Shown: piece by piece, positions 1 through 12,546 of the stretch
Layout of the letters: every line of letters starts with the position of its first letter
How positions within the stretch are numbered: position 1 is the stretch's first letter
From: an uncultured Scytonema sp.
Lineage (GTDB): Bacteria; Cyanobacteriota; Cyanobacteriia; Cyanobacteriales; Nostocaceae
Assembly (NCBI GenBank): GCA_937873135.1
Contig: CALMVQ010000164.1
Span: 66,889-130,888 of the forward strand
Reading direction: 5' to 3'
Length of the DNA stretch: 64,000 nucleotides
Translations under genes and position numbers: made by a program
Notes under the pieces: model-generated
Told to the model about the DNA's origin: nothing
Databases searched by the model: none
What the model saw: the letters and a program-made list of their open reading frames with translations, nothing else

Positions 1-360
1 ATCGCCTTCTTAGCTTTAGCTAAGTTTAGTTATTTCGGCTCGAAATATCTGTCATCTCTCGATACTTGGCAAGCCACAACAGTAGCGATCGCTCAAATAC
101 ATCAAGGCAGTATTCTCACTACAGATGAAATTGCCCCTCACTTGAGCCATCGAGAACTCATTACACTAGTCAATCCTGAATCGCCAGATGTTGATTTCAC
201 TAAATATGATTATATATTACTTAACATTCGTCATACTCTTTCATCAAGGCATAAACAATTAAATATTTCCTATTTAAACTTATTGAAAAATAATCCTAAT
301 TTTAAATTAAGTCTTGCTCGCACTGATGTTTACTTATTTAAACGTGCTAAGTTATCGTGA
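1..360 (+). CDS. C-terminal part of DUF2079-like integral membrane protein (5' truncated by window edge)
   Basis: Frame 1 is open from base 1 to the stop at 360; the ...ITTDEIAPHLSHRELITLVNP... tail resembles DUF2079 C-termini. Confidence 0.55.
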   Translation: MAFLALAKFSYFGSKYLSSLDTWQATTVAIAQIHQGSILTTDEIAPHLSHRELITLVNPESPDVDFTKYDYILLNIRHTLSSRHKQLNISYLNLLKNNPNFKLSLARTDVYLFKRAKLS

Positions 361-370
361 GCTATCCTGA

Positions 371-1633
371 ATGAATCAAATAAAAAATATAAGTCGTCAT
401 GAATTATTTTTGCCACTATTAATGTGGTTGTCTAGTCGAGTGTTAATCTGCATTGCTATGCTGGCAATCGCACCTGTACTTCCATCTCCCTCTCACGTAA
501 GAACTATCACTTACGGCTGGGATGTCTTTTTTGCTTGGGATAGTAGCTTCTATGAAAAAATTGCGACTTTTGGCTATGATGACTCACTTAACGAAAAGCC
601 ATTTTCATCAGTTGTGTTTTTTCCTTTACTTCCTTTATGTATCCGAGGCTTAATGACATTCGGCTTACCTTTTCAAGTCGCAGGTACCTTGATCAACAAT
701 CTCGCTTTTCTAGGAGCAGCGATCATATTATACGTTTGGATAAAAGAGCATCATAGTGTAAGTGCAGCACGGTGGACAGTAGCCGTATTTACGTGGTGTC
801 CACTCTCTTTATTCGGTACGGTTATTTATGCTGAAGGACTATATCTTTTATTTAGTACAGCCGCTTTAAAGGCTTTTGATCAACAACAGTATGTATGGAC
901 TGCACTTTGGGGTACTCTAGCGACAGCAACACGTCCAACAGGAATTGCGCTTGTACCTGCGTTTTTACTTGTGGCTGGAATTGAACGTAGAGGGATCAAA
1001 GCTTATATTGCTAGTTTAGCCTCTGGTGGTGGTCTGTTTTTATTCAGCCTGTATTGCCAGATGAAATTTGGTGATGCTTTGGCATTCCTCCACGCCCAAA
1101 AAGCGTGGCGTCCCTCACTCGGGTTTGATTGGCTGCATTGGTGGAAGATGCTAATGCAAATTGTAGTCGGTACAACCAATTGGAAACATGGCTATATTAA
1201 AGACCCTTGGCATCCCCTGCTGTTTGCGATCATAGTTGGGAGCGGTTACTTATTATGGCGTTTCCGCAAAAAATTGAATGTTGCCAAGATAGTCTATGGC
1301 TTTACCTGCTTGGGATTATTCTCATGGTTGTTGGCAGGCGATCCTTTGACCAACGTTGTGATGATCTTTGGCGGTATATATTTATTATGGGTTTTACGTG
1401 CTGAAATCAGCTTGATTACTTTAGTCTACGGCTTTTGCGGCATTGGTATGTTACTCGTATCTGGAAGTACGATTTCCTTAAATCGTTTGGTGTACGGCAT
1501 CGTGTCTGTGTTGATCGCATTAGGTTTACTGCTTGCCCGTCATCCGCGATCAGGACATGCAGTTATAGGCTTGTTCATCATCATACTCGCAAGCTTCTCC
1601 ATCAGATTTGCTCAAAACCTCTGGGTTGCTTAA
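371..1633 (+). CDS. Multi-pass membrane protein, mannosyltransferase (PIG-V/Gpi18)-like
   Basis: 420 aa, many hydrophobic segments, FAWDSSFYEKIATFGY near the N-terminus and FFPLLPLCIR typical of PIG-V-like proteins. Confidence 0.65.
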   Translation: MNQIKNISRHELFLPLLMWLSSRVLICIAMLAIAPVLPSPSHVRTITYGWDVFFAWDSSFYEKIATFGYDDSLNEKPFSSVVFFPLLPLCIRGLMTFGLPFQVAGTLINNLAFLGAAIILYVWIKEHHSVSAARWTVAVFTWCPLSLFGTVIYAEGLYLLFSTAALKAFDQQQYVWTALWGTLATATRPTGIALVPAFLLVAGIERRGIKAYIASLASGGGLFLFSLYCQMKFGDALAFLHAQKAWRPSLGFDWLHWWKMLMQIVVGTTNWKHGYIKDPWHPLLFAIIVGSGYLLWRFRKKLNVAKIVYGFTCLGLFSWLLAGDPLTNVVMIFGGIYLLWVLRAEISLITLVYGFCGIGMLLVSGSTISLNRLVYGIVSVLIALGLLLARHPRSGHAVIGLFIIILASFSIRFAQNLWVA

Positions 1634-2334
1634 TCATTTATTAACCGTCCTTGCACCCTCACACCCCTCTACCCTAATCACAACAATTTTGAGAAACTAC
1701 GAAATATCTACAGAGTACAGACAATTAAAAACTTTGATAGATTTCAGTATTTCTACGGTAAATATGCATTCGTTATACTGTTATTAATGGTAGATGCGGA
1801 TTTAAGGAACAGTCGCAAAACAGCAAAAATCAAGTTCTCAAATATCTAATAGCACAATTTTCTACTTATTTTTAGAAGTATAAATGAAGAAAATGATTAC
1901 CTTTTTACTTCATATAAATTAGTAAAGTTCATCTCAGCGAAAAACTAAGTACACGTTAATCACAAGAAACTTTGTTAAACTGATTTCCGTCACATAGGTT
2001 ACTTTCAACAAAAAGCAAGGGATTTCATGTTAAAAAGCTAACAATTGTATGAAATATTTCTTTAAAAAAAGCTATAAATATAAATAGTAAGATGAAATTT
2101 GTCAACTATGCAAGTAAGACTTTACATGAACAACATCAAATCTTTAAATTATTTAAGCAAGTAATTTGTCATGTAAACCTGTATCAGCTATGCTATCTTC
2201 TAAATTTCTGTTAATCTGTAATTAAATTTTCGAGATTACCAGAGAATAACTGCGTATCTAATATTTACAAAAACTGTGCTATAAAGTACTGTCATGTCAG
2301 TGACTGACAATTCCACGTGTGAAGGAGCCATGAA

Positions 2335-3288
2335 GTGGAAAACCATAAGTCGTTTGTTTGGTCGCAAGGAACACTAGTTGCGTTATTTGCCTTGGGTGGG
2401 AGTTTGGGTCTTGGCTTGATTTTACCTGTAAATCGAAATGCCTCTGACGCTCAAACCAGACAGGCTATAAATTCAAAAGATACAATCGCTCAAGTAGGAA
2501 CAGAGCAGCGCATTGAGAAATTAAAGTCAACAATGTTAACTGCTTGGCAGGAAGAAGCAAAAGCAAAGGGAATCTCATATTCAGTACCCACACGCTTTTT
2601 AGGAGCAACTATTGAGCAAGCCAAACTCAGTCCAAAAGAGAAGGTAGTTGCTCTCACATTTGATGATGGTCCTTGGCTGGATTCAACGGCTAAGATACTA
2701 GACATCCTCAAAAAAAATAATATCAAGGGTACATTTTTTGAAATTGGGCAGAACATCAAGAGTTATCCAGATTTAACGAAGCGAGTTGTTGCCGAAGGTC
2801 ACGTTATTGGCAACCATACTTGGCATCACTGGTATCACTACATGAATCCCCAGGCCGCTGCCTATGAAATTAATAGCACCACAGACCTGATTTATCAAAC
2901 CACGGGTGTGAAAACTAATCTATTTCGACCACCCGGTGGGATCATGCGTAATGGGGTCGGTGATTATGCTAGAAACAAAAAGTATGCGATCATTATGTGG
3001 TCAGCCGATTCTGTAGACTACAGCCGTCCTGCGGTGCCAAGATTGATTCGCAATGTCATGCGAGAGGCAAAACCCGGTGGTATTGTACTGATGCATGATG
3101 GTGGTGGTAATCGTTCCCACACGGTGGAAGCTTTACCACAAATTATCAGTACTTTTAGGAAGCAGGGATATCGTTTTGTCACTATCCCAGAACTTTTAGA
3201 ACTGCAAGATCAACAGCCGAATATGACAATAGTCAAAACGCCAATGCTAGATAAAAAGCCAAAGGTAATCACAGCGAAAAAGCAGTAA
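2335..3288 (+). CDS. Polysaccharide deacetylase (NodB homology domain), exported
   Basis: VALTFDDGPW, GNHTWHH, FRPPGG and LMHDGG motifs; N-terminal hydrophobic segment; GTG start. Confidence 0.93.
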   Translation: MENHKSFVWSQGTLVALFALGGSLGLGLILPVNRNASDAQTRQAINSKDTIAQVGTEQRIEKLKSTMLTAWQEEAKAKGISYSVPTRFLGATIEQAKLSPKEKVVALTFDDGPWLDSTAKILDILKKNNIKGTFFEIGQNIKSYPDLTKRVVAEGHVIGNHTWHHWYHYMNPQAAAYEINSTTDLIYQTTGVKTNLFRPPGGIMRNGVGDYARNKKYAIIMWSADSVDYSRPAVPRLIRNVMREAKPGGIVLMHDGGGNRSHTVEALPQIISTFRKQGYRFVTIPELLELQDQQPNMTIVKTPMLDKKPKVITAKKQ

Positions 3289-3503
3289 TAGTAATTAGTT
3301 ATACTAAAAACTAATATTGAAATTTGTATATTTACCTAAAAATAGAGCAACTTCATATCTCAAGAAGTTTCAATTAAAGGCAGTTAGGGTCAAAGAAACC
3401 CGGTTTCTTTAATAAATCAGGAGAAGCAGGGGAAGGAAAATCGGTTCTTGACCCTCTATCTTATCTCTATCAGCTATTCCATGACGAAAACGTATAACAG
3501 ATT

Positions 3504-3547
3504 CGTGAAATCTTCCGAACAGAATACTCTGTCCGGAAGACTTCACG
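3504..3547. terminator. Long hairpin between convergent genes (terminator-like)
   Basis: cgtgaaatcttccgaacaga / tctgtccggaagacttcacg arms match at 18/20 with a 4-nt loop; lies between convergent deacetylase and gltB; no strong U-tract. Confidence 0.55.
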
Positions 3548-3611
3548 TTATGAGGCGGTTTTAATGTTTTTTCGCTACCTTTCCAACTTTAGTAACTGCC
3601 TCATCATGCTC

Positions 3612-6600
3612 TCAAGTTGTGGTTTGAGCGTGAGTGACTTTGTCTAATGGTTGTCCATTTTTGTCCGCGTTTATCCCCACCACTGCGTTGGTGAACCAGT
3701 CCTTTTGGGAGTCGTCTTGAGGGGCGGCTTCTGGACTTTGGGCTTCAGAAGGTGGAACCAATTGCCAGAACTTCGGTAAAAAGTCTTGCCAGTGTTGCAG
3801 AATCTTCTTCGCCTTTTCTGAACCAGTTCGTTCTGCATGAGATCGGATTAACTCTTGCAGTTGCTTCTCGCCAGCTTCTGTAATCACTCGCTGGAGTTTG
3901 ACAATTTCCCGGTTAACTAATTCAGGGAAACAACCTTCTTCATCCAAGAAGTATGCCAGTCCACCTGTCATCCCAGCACCTACGTTGCGTCCTACTTTGC
4001 CAAGAACAACGATCGCACCACCAGTCATATACTCGCAGCAGTGATCCCCTGCCCCCTCAATCACTGCTGTGCCTTTGGAGTTACGCACGGCAAAGCGTTC
4101 TCCAGCTAAACCATTAGCAAATAGGACGCCTCCAGTGGCACCGTAGAGGCAGGTATTGCCAACGATGACATTTTGTGCAGAGTCATAAGTAGCATCAGCA
4201 GGCGGCTTGATCACGATTTCACCACCGTTCATCCCCTTACCTACGTAGTCGTTTGCTTCTCCTGACAACGTCAAAATCATTCCCGAGAGATTAAAGGCAC
4301 CAAAGCTTTGTCCAGCACTACCTTGAAAGTTGAGATTGATTTGCCCTTCAAAGCCTTTGTCGCCATATTGAGAAGCAATCGCTCCTGCTAACCTTGTACC
4401 CACTGTCCTGTCAGTATTGACAATCTTTAATGTCTTGGTAACAGTAGACTGCTCTTGAATAGCAGCTTGAATATCGGGATCAGCGAGCAATTGATCATCT
4501 ACAACTACGCCGTTGCTGTGAACTTCCTCGTGTTCTAACCAACTGCGGTTAGTGATAGTATCCGGTAAGTCACGCAAACAGTTCAAGTTCAGCGCCCGTG
4601 TCTTGGTAAGATGCACGTTTTCGCGCACTTTTAACAAATCGGCACGTCCAATGACTTCCTTTAACTCACGGTAGCCGAGGCGTGCCAGGAGACTGCGAAC
4701 TTCTTCGGCAATAAAGTAAAAGAAGTTGACGACGTTTTCTGGCATTCCCGTAAACCTCCGCCTCAGTTCTTCTTTCTGAGAAGCAACACCAACAGGGCAG
4801 TTATTAGTGTGGCAAATCCGTGCCATGATACAGCCTTCAGCAATCATCGCGATGGAGCCAAAACCAAATTCTTCCGCACCCATTAATGCGCCCATTACCA
4901 CATCCCAACCACTTTTTAAACCTCCATCTACACGTAAAGTCACGCGATCACGTAGCCCATTGTCCATCAACACACGATGTACTTCACTCAAACCGAGTTC
5001 CCACGGTGAACCAGCGTGTTTTATAGAACTAAGTGGTGAAGCTCCGGTACCCCCATCGTGACCGGAAATTTGGATGATATCAGCGTTTGCCTTTGCCACA
5101 CCTGCGGCAATGGTACCGATCCCGACTTCTGCAACCAGCTTCACCGACACTTGTGCTTTCGGATTAATTTGGTGTAAATCGAAGATGAGTTGCGCTAAAT
5201 CTTCGATTGAATAAATGTCATGGTGCGGCGGTGGCGAAATCAGGGTAACACCAGGCTTGGATCGGCGTAATGTGGCAATGTAAGGACTAACCTTTTTCCC
5301 TGGAAGTTGCCCACCTTCTCCAGGTTTTGCACCTTGAGCAATTTTGATTTCGATTTGTTTGGCACTCATCAAATATTCTGGCGTAACACCAAAGCGTCCT
5401 GATGCGACTTGCTTGATAGCGCTGCTGGCAGTATCGCCGTTTCGCAATCCTTTTAAATGCGGTAGTGTTGACGAGTTTGCGGAGTTGTCCACATCATCCA
5501 AGACTTTGTAACGCACGGGATCTTCACCACCTTCGCCAGAGTTAGACTTACCGCCAATGCGGTTCATGGCGATCGCCAGAGTTTCATGAGCTTCGCGCGA
5601 CAAAGCCCCTAAAGACATTCCTCCGGTACAGAAGCGCTTGACAATCGCACTTACCGATTCCACTTCTGCAATTGGAATCGGCGATCGCTCTATTTGAAAG
5701 TCTAACAAGTCGCGCAAAGCTGTGATTGGTCTATTTTGCAGGTATTTTTGATAAACTTCGTAGTGGTCGTATCCGTTTTCTGTTTGCTGATTGCTTTGTA
5801 CTGCCTTGTGTAAAGCTTTTGCCAGTTCCGGGCTGTTCATGTGATACTCACCACCAGGACGGTAGTTGACAAAGCCAAGGTTTTCTAGCTTTTTCTTCGT
5901 TAGTTCTGGGAAAGCTTTGCAGTGGAAAGAAAGCACTTCATCCGCCAGTTCCTTAACACTCAAGCCTCCTATGCGGGAAATCGTACCCCGGAATCCCAGT
6001 TCTAACAAATCCCCACCAATACCGATCGCTTCAAATATTTGTGCGCCTTGATAGCTTGATACCAGAGAAATTCCCATTTTCGAGAGAATTTTCAGCAATC
6101 CTCCTTCAACTGCTTGGCGATAGTTTTTCAACGCTTGCTCTAAGCTGATGGCAGAAATTTTACCACGCTCCATAAATTGTTGCGTTTTTGGGTCTAACCA
6201 CCAATCGCGCACGGTATCCAAAGCCATATATGGGCAAATTGCAGCAGCACCGTAACCGATGAGACAAGCAAAATGGTGAGTACTCCAGCACTGGGCAGTA
6301 TTCACCACTAAGGATGCTTTCATTCGCAATCCCTTCTTGATGAGGTAATGATGTACCGCACCCACTGCTAACAGAGGGGGAATGTAGGTGTATTCAGTAT
6401 TGATCCCCACCTCAAGCCCTGAAGACTGAATGCGATCGCTCAATATGATAATCTTTGCTCCTGCCCGTACTGCTTCAGCTGCTTGTACCTGCAAAGACTG
6501 AACTGCAGCCTTCAATCCTTCAGAACCAGTTGCAATTTCAAACAGAGTTGACAACTCAGATGTGGCAAACTCCGACTGCTTTATCGCCTGCAAATCTGTA

Positions 6601-8381
6601 CCACTGAGTACTGGCGATGCTAACTTTAATCTCCGGGCATATTCCGGCTTTGGCTGTAGTAAATTACCTCGCTCACCCAATTCTACTTTCAAGGACATCA
6701 CCAAGCTTTCCCGTAAGGGATCAATCGCTGGGTTTGTCACTTGAGCGAAGCGCTGTTTGAAATAGTCATAAAGCAAGTGAGGTTTTCCTGACAGCACTGC
6801 TAAAGGAATATCATCTCCCATGCAGAACGTTGGTTCCTTGCCATCCATTGCCATTGGTTGAATCACCATGTCCACATCTTCTGTGGTATATCCAAAAGCA
6901 AATTGATTGCTGAGCAACTTTTGTCTATCAGCAGGGGTGGGGAGTGATTCTTTTCCATTCTCTGTTGCCCATTTCCCACTCCCCAATTCTTGGCGGTGCT
7001 GTCGCAACCATTCTCCATATGGTTGGCTTTTGGCAGTGCGCTGCTTTATTTCCCAGTTTTTGAGGACTTCTTGTGTGTTTAAATCTACAGCAATCATTTG
7101 CCCTGGACCAAGCCTGCCTTTCTCCATGACGTCAGCTTCGGGAAACTCTACAACACCAGCTTCCGAAGCGACGACAATGTAGTCATCCTTAGTAATAACG
7201 TAGCGTGCTGGTCTTAAACCATTACGATCTAAGGTCGCACCGACTTTCTGTCCATCACTAAACACTAAAAGTGCTGGTCCATCCCACGCTTCTTGCAGAC
7301 CACTATAATATTCGTAAAAATCTATGATTTCCGGGTGATTATACAACTCTGGTTGATTTTGGTAAGCCTCTGGAACCATAATCATCAAAGCTTCCAACGG
7401 GCTACGTCCAGAGCGTACCATTAACTCTAGCACGTTGTCTAAAGTCGCTGAGTCACTATTATCAACGTGGACAAAAGGTTTAAGTTCATCAATGCGCTCT
7501 CCCCAGACTGGATGCGTTAAACTTGCTTCTCGTGCCATCATCCAGTTAATATTACCTAACAGCGTGTTTATTTCGCCGTTGTGACCCAAAAGTCGCATTG
7601 GCTGAGCCAGCGGCCATTTCGGCATGGTGTTGGTACTAAAGCGGCGGTGATAGACAGCAAAAGCACTCTTATAAAGCGGATTTTTTAAATCGTGATAAAA
7701 ATCTCCCAACACTGCTGAACGCACCATGCCTTTGTAAACAATTGTGCGGTTAGAAAACGAGCAGATGTATAATTCTTCGGAATTGGGAATCGCTTTATTA
7801 ATTCTGCGGCGGGTAATGTAGAGTATTCGTTCGAGTTCATCACCGCTTTTCTCATCTGAGGCGACAAAAATTTGTTCAATCTGGGGTTGATTTTCTCGCG
7901 CTTGTACCCCTAGTATGTGCGGCTGTACTGGTACTACTCGCCAGCCCAGTACAGTGAGATTCTCCTCAGCCGTGATTTGTTCAACTGTTGCTTTCGCTTT
8001 GTTTGCTGCTTCTCCATCCTGTGGTAAGAATATCATTCCCACAGCAATGTTTTTGTTCCTTGGGAGTGGTGTCCCAGCAAGAGCAAAGTCTTGTTGAAAT
8101 AATTCCCAAGGAATTGCAGTCAAGATTCCCGCGCCATCACCTGAGTCTTGATCGGCACTACAACCACCGCGATGTTCCAAGCAGGTTAATGCAGCTAATG
8201 CCTTGACTACAACTTCACGATCCGCATAATTCTGACGGTGGGCAATAAAACCTACACCACAAGCGTCTCGTTCCTCCACTAACCACCTTTGCCCTTGATA
8301 GCCACTATCCGACAAGTTTTCTGAAACTGACTTTGTTTGTTGTTGATGCATTCCTTCGTTGTTCATATATCCCTGATTCAA
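3612..8381 (-). CDS. gltB: Ferredoxin-dependent glutamate synthase, large subunit
   Basis: 1589 aa; mature start CGVGFIAHR...; class II glutaminase, FMN/synthase and GXGXG domains; CxxxxCPVGVA. Confidence 0.95.
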   Translation of the reverse strand: MNQGYMNNEGMHQQQTKSVSENLSDSGYQGQRWLVEERDACGVGFIAHRQNYADREVVVKALAALTCLEHRGGCSADQDSGDGAGILTAIPWELFQQDFALAGTPLPRNKNIAVGMIFLPQDGEAANKAKATVEQITAEENLTVLGWRVVPVQPHILGVQARENQPQIEQIFVASDEKSGDELERILYITRRRINKAIPNSEELYICSFSNRTIVYKGMVRSAVLGDFYHDLKNPLYKSAFAVYHRRFSTNTMPKWPLAQPMRLLGHNGEINTLLGNINWMMAREASLTHPVWGERIDELKPFVHVDNSDSATLDNVLELMVRSGRSPLEALMIMVPEAYQNQPELYNHPEIIDFYEYYSGLQEAWDGPALLVFSDGQKVGATLDRNGLRPARYVITKDDYIVVASEAGVVEFPEADVMEKGRLGPGQMIAVDLNTQEVLKNWEIKQRTAKSQPYGEWLRQHRQELGSGKWATENGKESLPTPADRQKLLSNQFAFGYTTEDVDMVIQPMAMDGKEPTFCMGDDIPLAVLSGKPHLLYDYFKQRFAQVTNPAIDPLRESLVMSLKVELGERGNLLQPKPEYARRLKLASPVLSGTDLQAIKQSEFATSELSTLFEIATGSEGLKAAVQSLQVQAAEAVRAGAKIIILSDRIQSSGLEVGINTEYTYIPPLLAVGAVHHYLIKKGLRMKASLVVNTAQCWSTHHFACLIGYGAAAICPYMALDTVRDWWLDPKTQQFMERGKISAISLEQALKNYRQAVEGGLLKILSKMGISLVSSYQGAQIFEAIGIGGDLLELGFRGTISRIGGLSVKELADEVLSFHCKAFPELTKKKLENLGFVNYRPGGEYHMNSPELAKALHKAVQSNQQTENGYDHYEVYQKYLQNRPITALRDLLDFQIERSPIPIAEVESVSAIVKRFCTGGMSLGALSREAHETLAIAMNRIGGKSNSGEGGEDPVRYKVLDDVDNSANSSTLPHLKGLRNGDTASSAIKQVASGRFGVTPEYLMSAKQIEIKIAQGAKPGEGGQLPGKKVSPYIATLRRSKPGVTLISPPPHHDIYSIEDLAQLIFDLHQINPKAQVSVKLVAEVGIGTIAAGVAKANADIIQISGHDGGTGASPLSSIKHAGSPWELGLSEVHRVLMDNGLRDRVTLRVDGGLKSGWDVVMGALMGAEEFGFGSIAMIAEGCIMARICHTNNCPVGVASQKEELRRRFTGMPENVVNFFYFIAEEVRSLLARLGYRELKEVIGRADLLKVRENVHLTKTRALNLNCLRDLPDTITNRSWLEHEEVHSNGVVVDDQLLADPDIQAAIQEQSTVTKTLKIVNTDRTVGTRLAGAIASQYGDKGFEGQINLNFQGSAGQSFGAFNLSGMILTLSGEANDYVGKGMNGGEIVIKPPADATYDSAQNVIVGNTCLYGATGGVLFANGLAGERFAVRNSKGTAVIEGAGDHCCEYMTGGAIVVLGKVGRNVGAGMTGGLAYFLDEEGCFPELVNREIVKLQRVITEAGEKQLQELIRSHAERTGSEKAKKILQHWQDFLPKFWQLVPPSEAQSPEAAPQDDSQKDWFTNAVVGINADKNGQPLDKVTHAQTTT

Positions 8382-8520
8382 GTGATGATTTTTGTAACTA
8401 CTTGTAAGCAGAATTTCCTAATGCCGAATTTTTGAGAAAAAAAATTTTAACTTAGGTTTTTTTGTTCTTCCCATGTTAAAATTGTCCGGGGAATTTTATC
8501 CTCTGCTGGGTTAAGAAAAG

Positions 8521-8618
8521 TCCTGAGTCCTGAGTCCTGAGTCCTGAGTGTAAGAAAGAATAGTAAAAAGTTACTCCTTTGTCTTTTTCCTGCTCAGGAC
8601 TCAGGACTCAGACCTCAG
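8521..8618. repeat. Heptamer tandem repeat (tcctgag x4) with a complementary downstream arm
   Basis: 8521-8548 = 4 exact tcctgag units; 8593-8618 ctcaggactcaggactcagacctcag is largely the reverse complement. Confidence 0.85.
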
Positions 8619-9353
8619 TACTGATTAGGGCGCTTGTTTCTACACAAAGAATCGTTCTCAGGCAGAGACAGCTAATGCCTCCGAAGCAAAAAAACTTGTG
8701 CCTTCAGGCTTAAATACTTTTATTGCTGGAATTGTCCTGATTTAGCGATAAAATCAGAGTATTACAATATCTACCCATTTGACAATTCCTATAATCTACT
8801 ATTCTAACTTGCTCTACAGACTTTTACTGAGCGTTTGTTGTCAGTTTTTTGGCGATCAGCTAAACCTTACTTAAGTAGCAACTTTTGGCTTGGGATAAAA
8901 GACCTGAATACAACTTTGCTAACCAAAAATAACGTCCTAGTCTGATTTACGCACTGTACTAGGTAACACGCTTAGTGGTAACAGTAATTATCAAAAATTT
9001 TCTAATAAGTTCCACAAGTGACAAAATCCCACATATACATTATCACGTTTTCTGCCAAATCATATGTCATTGTTCTTTGACATAGCTTACATATTAGGTA
9101 GCCCCGATGAAATAAATACGACTTCGGATCAAGGCTATTGTTTGTTCGGGTGCGTTCATCTTTTTTCCCAAAAAAGTGAGGACACAGGAGATAGGAGTCC
9201 GAAAAATTTTCTATAGTAAGCGTTTAAAAACTTTGGGATCAAGCAGTCAAATTTAATCGTCGTATGTCATGACAATTTTTCTTTTGGAAACTCTGTCGTT
9301 AGGCATAAGGGTGAAGACTGTCTGTTAACTCCCAATTACTGAACGCGATACTT

Positions 9354-11237
9354 ATGGTAAAAAAATACCCCAGCAGGCTCTTCAAGATTTTGCTACCCCC
9401 ATTACTCTTTATAGTTATAAGCTTAGCAGTTACCTCATTTCCCGCAATAGGTAACGAGCCGCAGGGAGTAAACAAAATATCTGGTGCGGTCTCCTATGGT
9501 AATCAAATTTCTCTAAATGGTCATACATTCCCTGGTGCTTGGGCACAGAAACGTGAAAATAACTCTTTAAGTACTTTTCTCAGTGATGGGGCTCTCAGGC
9601 AATTTATCGGGGTAGATTTATTGAACACGAACAATCCACTCACACAACCGATACAGTGGTTTTCATCACTCTCGAAACCAGTCGTATTACCTAGCATGCA
9701 ACTAGGCGGTTATCGCTATCTAGATCTGACTGATTTTGTGAAAACGCGGAGATGGCAGATACAAGCTGATGGTAAAAGTTTAGTAATTTCTACACAAAGA
9801 GCGCAAATCACAGATATTCAACAAACTTTTCTTCCTAAGGGTGATCACCTGAAGGTTAATGTAAATTTGACTAGCCCAGCGCCTTGGCAAATAACACAAG
9901 GGTTACCAGTAAAAAAAACTCAACCCCCAGATCCCTCTCCATCAAATACAGAATGGACAATAACCCTTGATAGCATCGCCGATCCAGTTTTGGTTGAACG
10001 TTATACTCCTCGTTTAGAACAACAGGAACCTGCAATTCCAAACCGCGAACCATTAATCAAACTTGTAGAGGTAGTTAATAATCAAACTAACATTCATCTC
10101 AGTGTTCCATTTGGTCAATCTCCCCTCGTTAGTACTTTAGCCGATCCCTATCGCCTCATAATCGATGTTCGACCGAATGCCTTGGTACCCAGAGATATTA
10201 CTTGGGCACCAGGATTGCGTTGGCGACAACAGCTGATGAATTTAGATCAAGCAAGTTTTCCAGTTGTTTGGTTAGAAATTGATTCCCATGCCGGAATAAA
10301 ACTGAAACCGATTTTGGCGAATTCCGACACCCTTGTAGGCACTGCCCCTTTGATTCAAACTGCACAACAATACTTAGCGGTAGCAGCAATTAATGGTGGT
10401 TTTTTTAATCGCAACAATCGCTTACCTTTGGGAGCAATTCGGGACTCTGTGTGGTTATCAAGTCCAATTTTGAACCGGGGGGCGATCGCTTGGAATGATT
10501 CCGGGCAGTTTTACATTAATCGTCTCACCCTGCAAGAAACTTTAATTGAGACAAATAATAACGTGCAATTGCCGCTTTCAACTCTCAATAGTGGCTACAT
10601 TCAGAGTGGCATTGCTCGTTACACTCCTGTGTGGGGAAAGACTTATACCCCTTTAAGCGATAACGAAATTATCCTTATTGTCCAGAAAAATCAAGTGAGC
10701 GATCGCATATCAGGAGGCAAAGCAGGTCAAACTGCCATTTCCATTCCTCAAGATGGTTACTTGTTAACACTACGCGGTAAAGCTGTCAATAGAGCCTCGG
10801 AGTTACCTGTTAACTCTTTTGTCCGCACCGTCAGTTCCACTAGCCCCACAGATTTTAGCAATTATCCCCATATATTGGGAGCAGGACCGCTCCTACTGCA
10901 AAATCGCTCTTTTGTCCTTAACGCGAAAAGTGAACAATTTAGCAATGCCTTTATTGCCGAAAAAGCTATTCGTAGCGGCATATGCACAAATTCAGCCGGA
11001 AACTTGATGATTGCTACGGTGCATAATCGTGCTGGCGGGCAAGGACCAACCTTAGCAGAACACGCCCAAGTAATGAAGCTTTTGGGATGTGTGGATGCCC
11101 TGAATTTGGACGGTGGTAGTTCTACGAGTCTTTACCTTGGAGGGCAATTGCTTGATCGTTCTCCCAGTACTGCTGCCCGCGTCCATAACGGAATTGGCGT
11201 TTTCTTACCTGATAGCGGAGTCATTTTTCACCAGTAA
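9354..11237 (+). CDS. Phosphodiester glycosidase (NAGPA) family exported protein
   Basis: 627 aa, signal-like N-terminus, AAINGGFFNR..., LNLDGGSSTSLYLGG near the C-terminus. Confidence 0.85.
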   Translation: MVKKYPSRLFKILLPPLLFIVISLAVTSFPAIGNEPQGVNKISGAVSYGNQISLNGHTFPGAWAQKRENNSLSTFLSDGALRQFIGVDLLNTNNPLTQPIQWFSSLSKPVVLPSMQLGGYRYLDLTDFVKTRRWQIQADGKSLVISTQRAQITDIQQTFLPKGDHLKVNVNLTSPAPWQITQGLPVKKTQPPDPSPSNTEWTITLDSIADPVLVERYTPRLEQQEPAIPNREPLIKLVEVVNNQTNIHLSVPFGQSPLVSTLADPYRLIIDVRPNALVPRDITWAPGLRWRQQLMNLDQASFPVVWLEIDSHAGIKLKPILANSDTLVGTAPLIQTAQQYLAVAAINGGFFNRNNRLPLGAIRDSVWLSSPILNRGAIAWNDSGQFYINRLTLQETLIETNNNVQLPLSTLNSGYIQSGIARYTPVWGKTYTPLSDNEIILIVQKNQVSDRISGGKAGQTAISIPQDGYLLTLRGKAVNRASELPVNSFVRTVSSTSPTDFSNYPHILGAGPLLLQNRSFVLNAKSEQFSNAFIAEKAIRSGICTNSAGNLMIATVHNRAGGQGPTLAEHAQVMKLLGCVDALNLDGGSSTSLYLGGQLLDRSPSTAARVHNGIGVFLPDSGVIFHQ

Positions 11238-11548
11238 AAATACACTACTAACTAACAATTGACTATTGACCAATAACTTTAAAGTTTAGTGTAAGTTGTC
11301 TGATTGCTTGATGAAGACTTTGTGTAGATCTGCATTTTTAGCAGTTACAGATTACACCGTAGGATTTGATGAATGTTATGTTGGGCAGAGGTGGTAAGAA
11401 TTGCTAATTTTCACGGTTGCAACATCGCACCAGATCTTTCTATCAATGGATAAGAGTACTGATAGAAGTCGCGTTGCCGGGTTTCCCGAAGAATGCGAAC
11501 TTTAATGAGTTTCTTCTGTACAAAATCATGTACCAAAACGAGGTAACT

Positions 11549-11968
11549 ATGGCTCAAATTCAAGAAGCAACACAAGTTAACACACTACACCTACCTTCAG
11601 CCGTCACACCTAGAGGCGTCGCTGCAACTGAGTTGCGTCCTTGGGGTTCTTTCACAATTTTAGAAGAAGGACATGGATATAAAATCAAGCGCATTGAAGT
11701 CAAGCCCGGACATCGTTTGAGCTTGCAAATGCACCATCACCGCAGCGAACACTGGATTGTTGTCTCTGGTACTGCTAAAGTTGTTTGCGGGGAGCTAGAA
11801 GTGATGCTAAGCAACAATCAATCAACTTACGTGCCTCAGTGTACCGCTCATCGTTTAGAAAATCCAGGAGTCATTCCCTTAGTATTGATTGAAGTCCAAA
11901 ATGGTGAATACTTGGGAGAAGATGACATTGTTCGCTATCAAGACGACTATGCCCGTGTAGAAAAGTAA
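11549..11968 (+). CDS. Cupin-domain mannose-6-phosphate isomerase type II-like protein
   Basis: RPWGSFTILEEGHGYKIKRIEVKPGHRLSLQMHHHRSEHWIVVSGTA is diagnostic; ATG at 11549 preferred over upstream starts. Confidence 0.9.
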   Translation: MAQIQEATQVNTLHLPSAVTPRGVAATELRPWGSFTILEEGHGYKIKRIEVKPGHRLSLQMHHHRSEHWIVVSGTAKVVCGELEVMLSNNQSTYVPQCTAHRLENPGVIPLVLIEVQNGEYLGEDDIVRYQDDYARVEK

Positions 11969-12075
11969 AAGTAACTATAGTACGAGTGAAGCAGTGTTAG
12001 GAGCAAATTAAATACTTTTTAGCGTAACGACCTCATCTTTCAAATAAGATGGGGTTAAATTTTCTCTCGAATTAT

Positions 12076-12408
12076 ATGATTAAGTTAACTCAAGCAGCTG
12101 CTACTGAAATTAAGCGGTTACAGTCAAAGCAACAACTAAATATCTTGTTTCGATTGGCCGTCAAACCTGGTGGCTGTTCAGGGTGGTTTTACGATATGTC
12201 CTTTGAACAAACATTGAAAGTTGATGATCGCATTTTTGAGTGCAATACGGTTCAAGTCGTCATTGATGCCGAAACGTTCCCGTATATCAACGGTTTGACC
12301 TTAGATTATTCCGAAGATTTGATGGGGGGTGGTTTTCGCTTTGATAACAACAGCGCGAAAACCACTTGTGGTTGTGGTAACTCCTTTTCCATTCATGACA
12401 GGGAGTAA
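12076..12408 (+). CDS. HesB/IscA/ErpA-family iron-sulfur cluster assembly protein
   Basis: IKLTQAAATEIKRL..., GGCSG and C-terminal CGCGNSF cysteine motifs; start re-set to ATG 12076. Confidence 0.92.
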   Translation: MIKLTQAAATEIKRLQSKQQLNILFRLAVKPGGCSGWFYDMSFEQTLKVDDRIFECNTVQVVIDAETFPYINGLTLDYSEDLMGGGFRFDNNSAKTTCGCGNSFSIHDRE

Positions 12409-12466
12409 GCAATAGGTCAAAATTTTCATTTTTTAGTTTACCAACTAAAATAATCACAAAAAAAGT

Positions 12467-12496
12467 TTGACAGAAGTTGACAAACTAAGCTATAAT
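12467..12496 (+). promoter_or_regulatory. Consensus sigma70-type promoter of the str operon
   Basis: TTGACA at 12467-12472, 18-bp spacer, TATAAT at 12491-12496, upstream of rpsL ATG 12547. Confidence 0.75.
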
Positions 12497-12546
12497 CAGG
12501 ATTTGTTAAAACTCCAAACAATAAACAGCTTTACGCGCTGTCACTC

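Noticed and set aside
4807-8206. Several plus-strand ORFs (60-91 aa) inside gltB
   Set aside because: All antisense to a clear 1589-aa Fd-GOGAT; no recognisable domains
8395-8409. gtaactacttgtaag as an NtcA site for gltB
   Set aside because: Only GTA-N8-TAA, and about 10-15 bp from the start codon, which is unsuitable for activation
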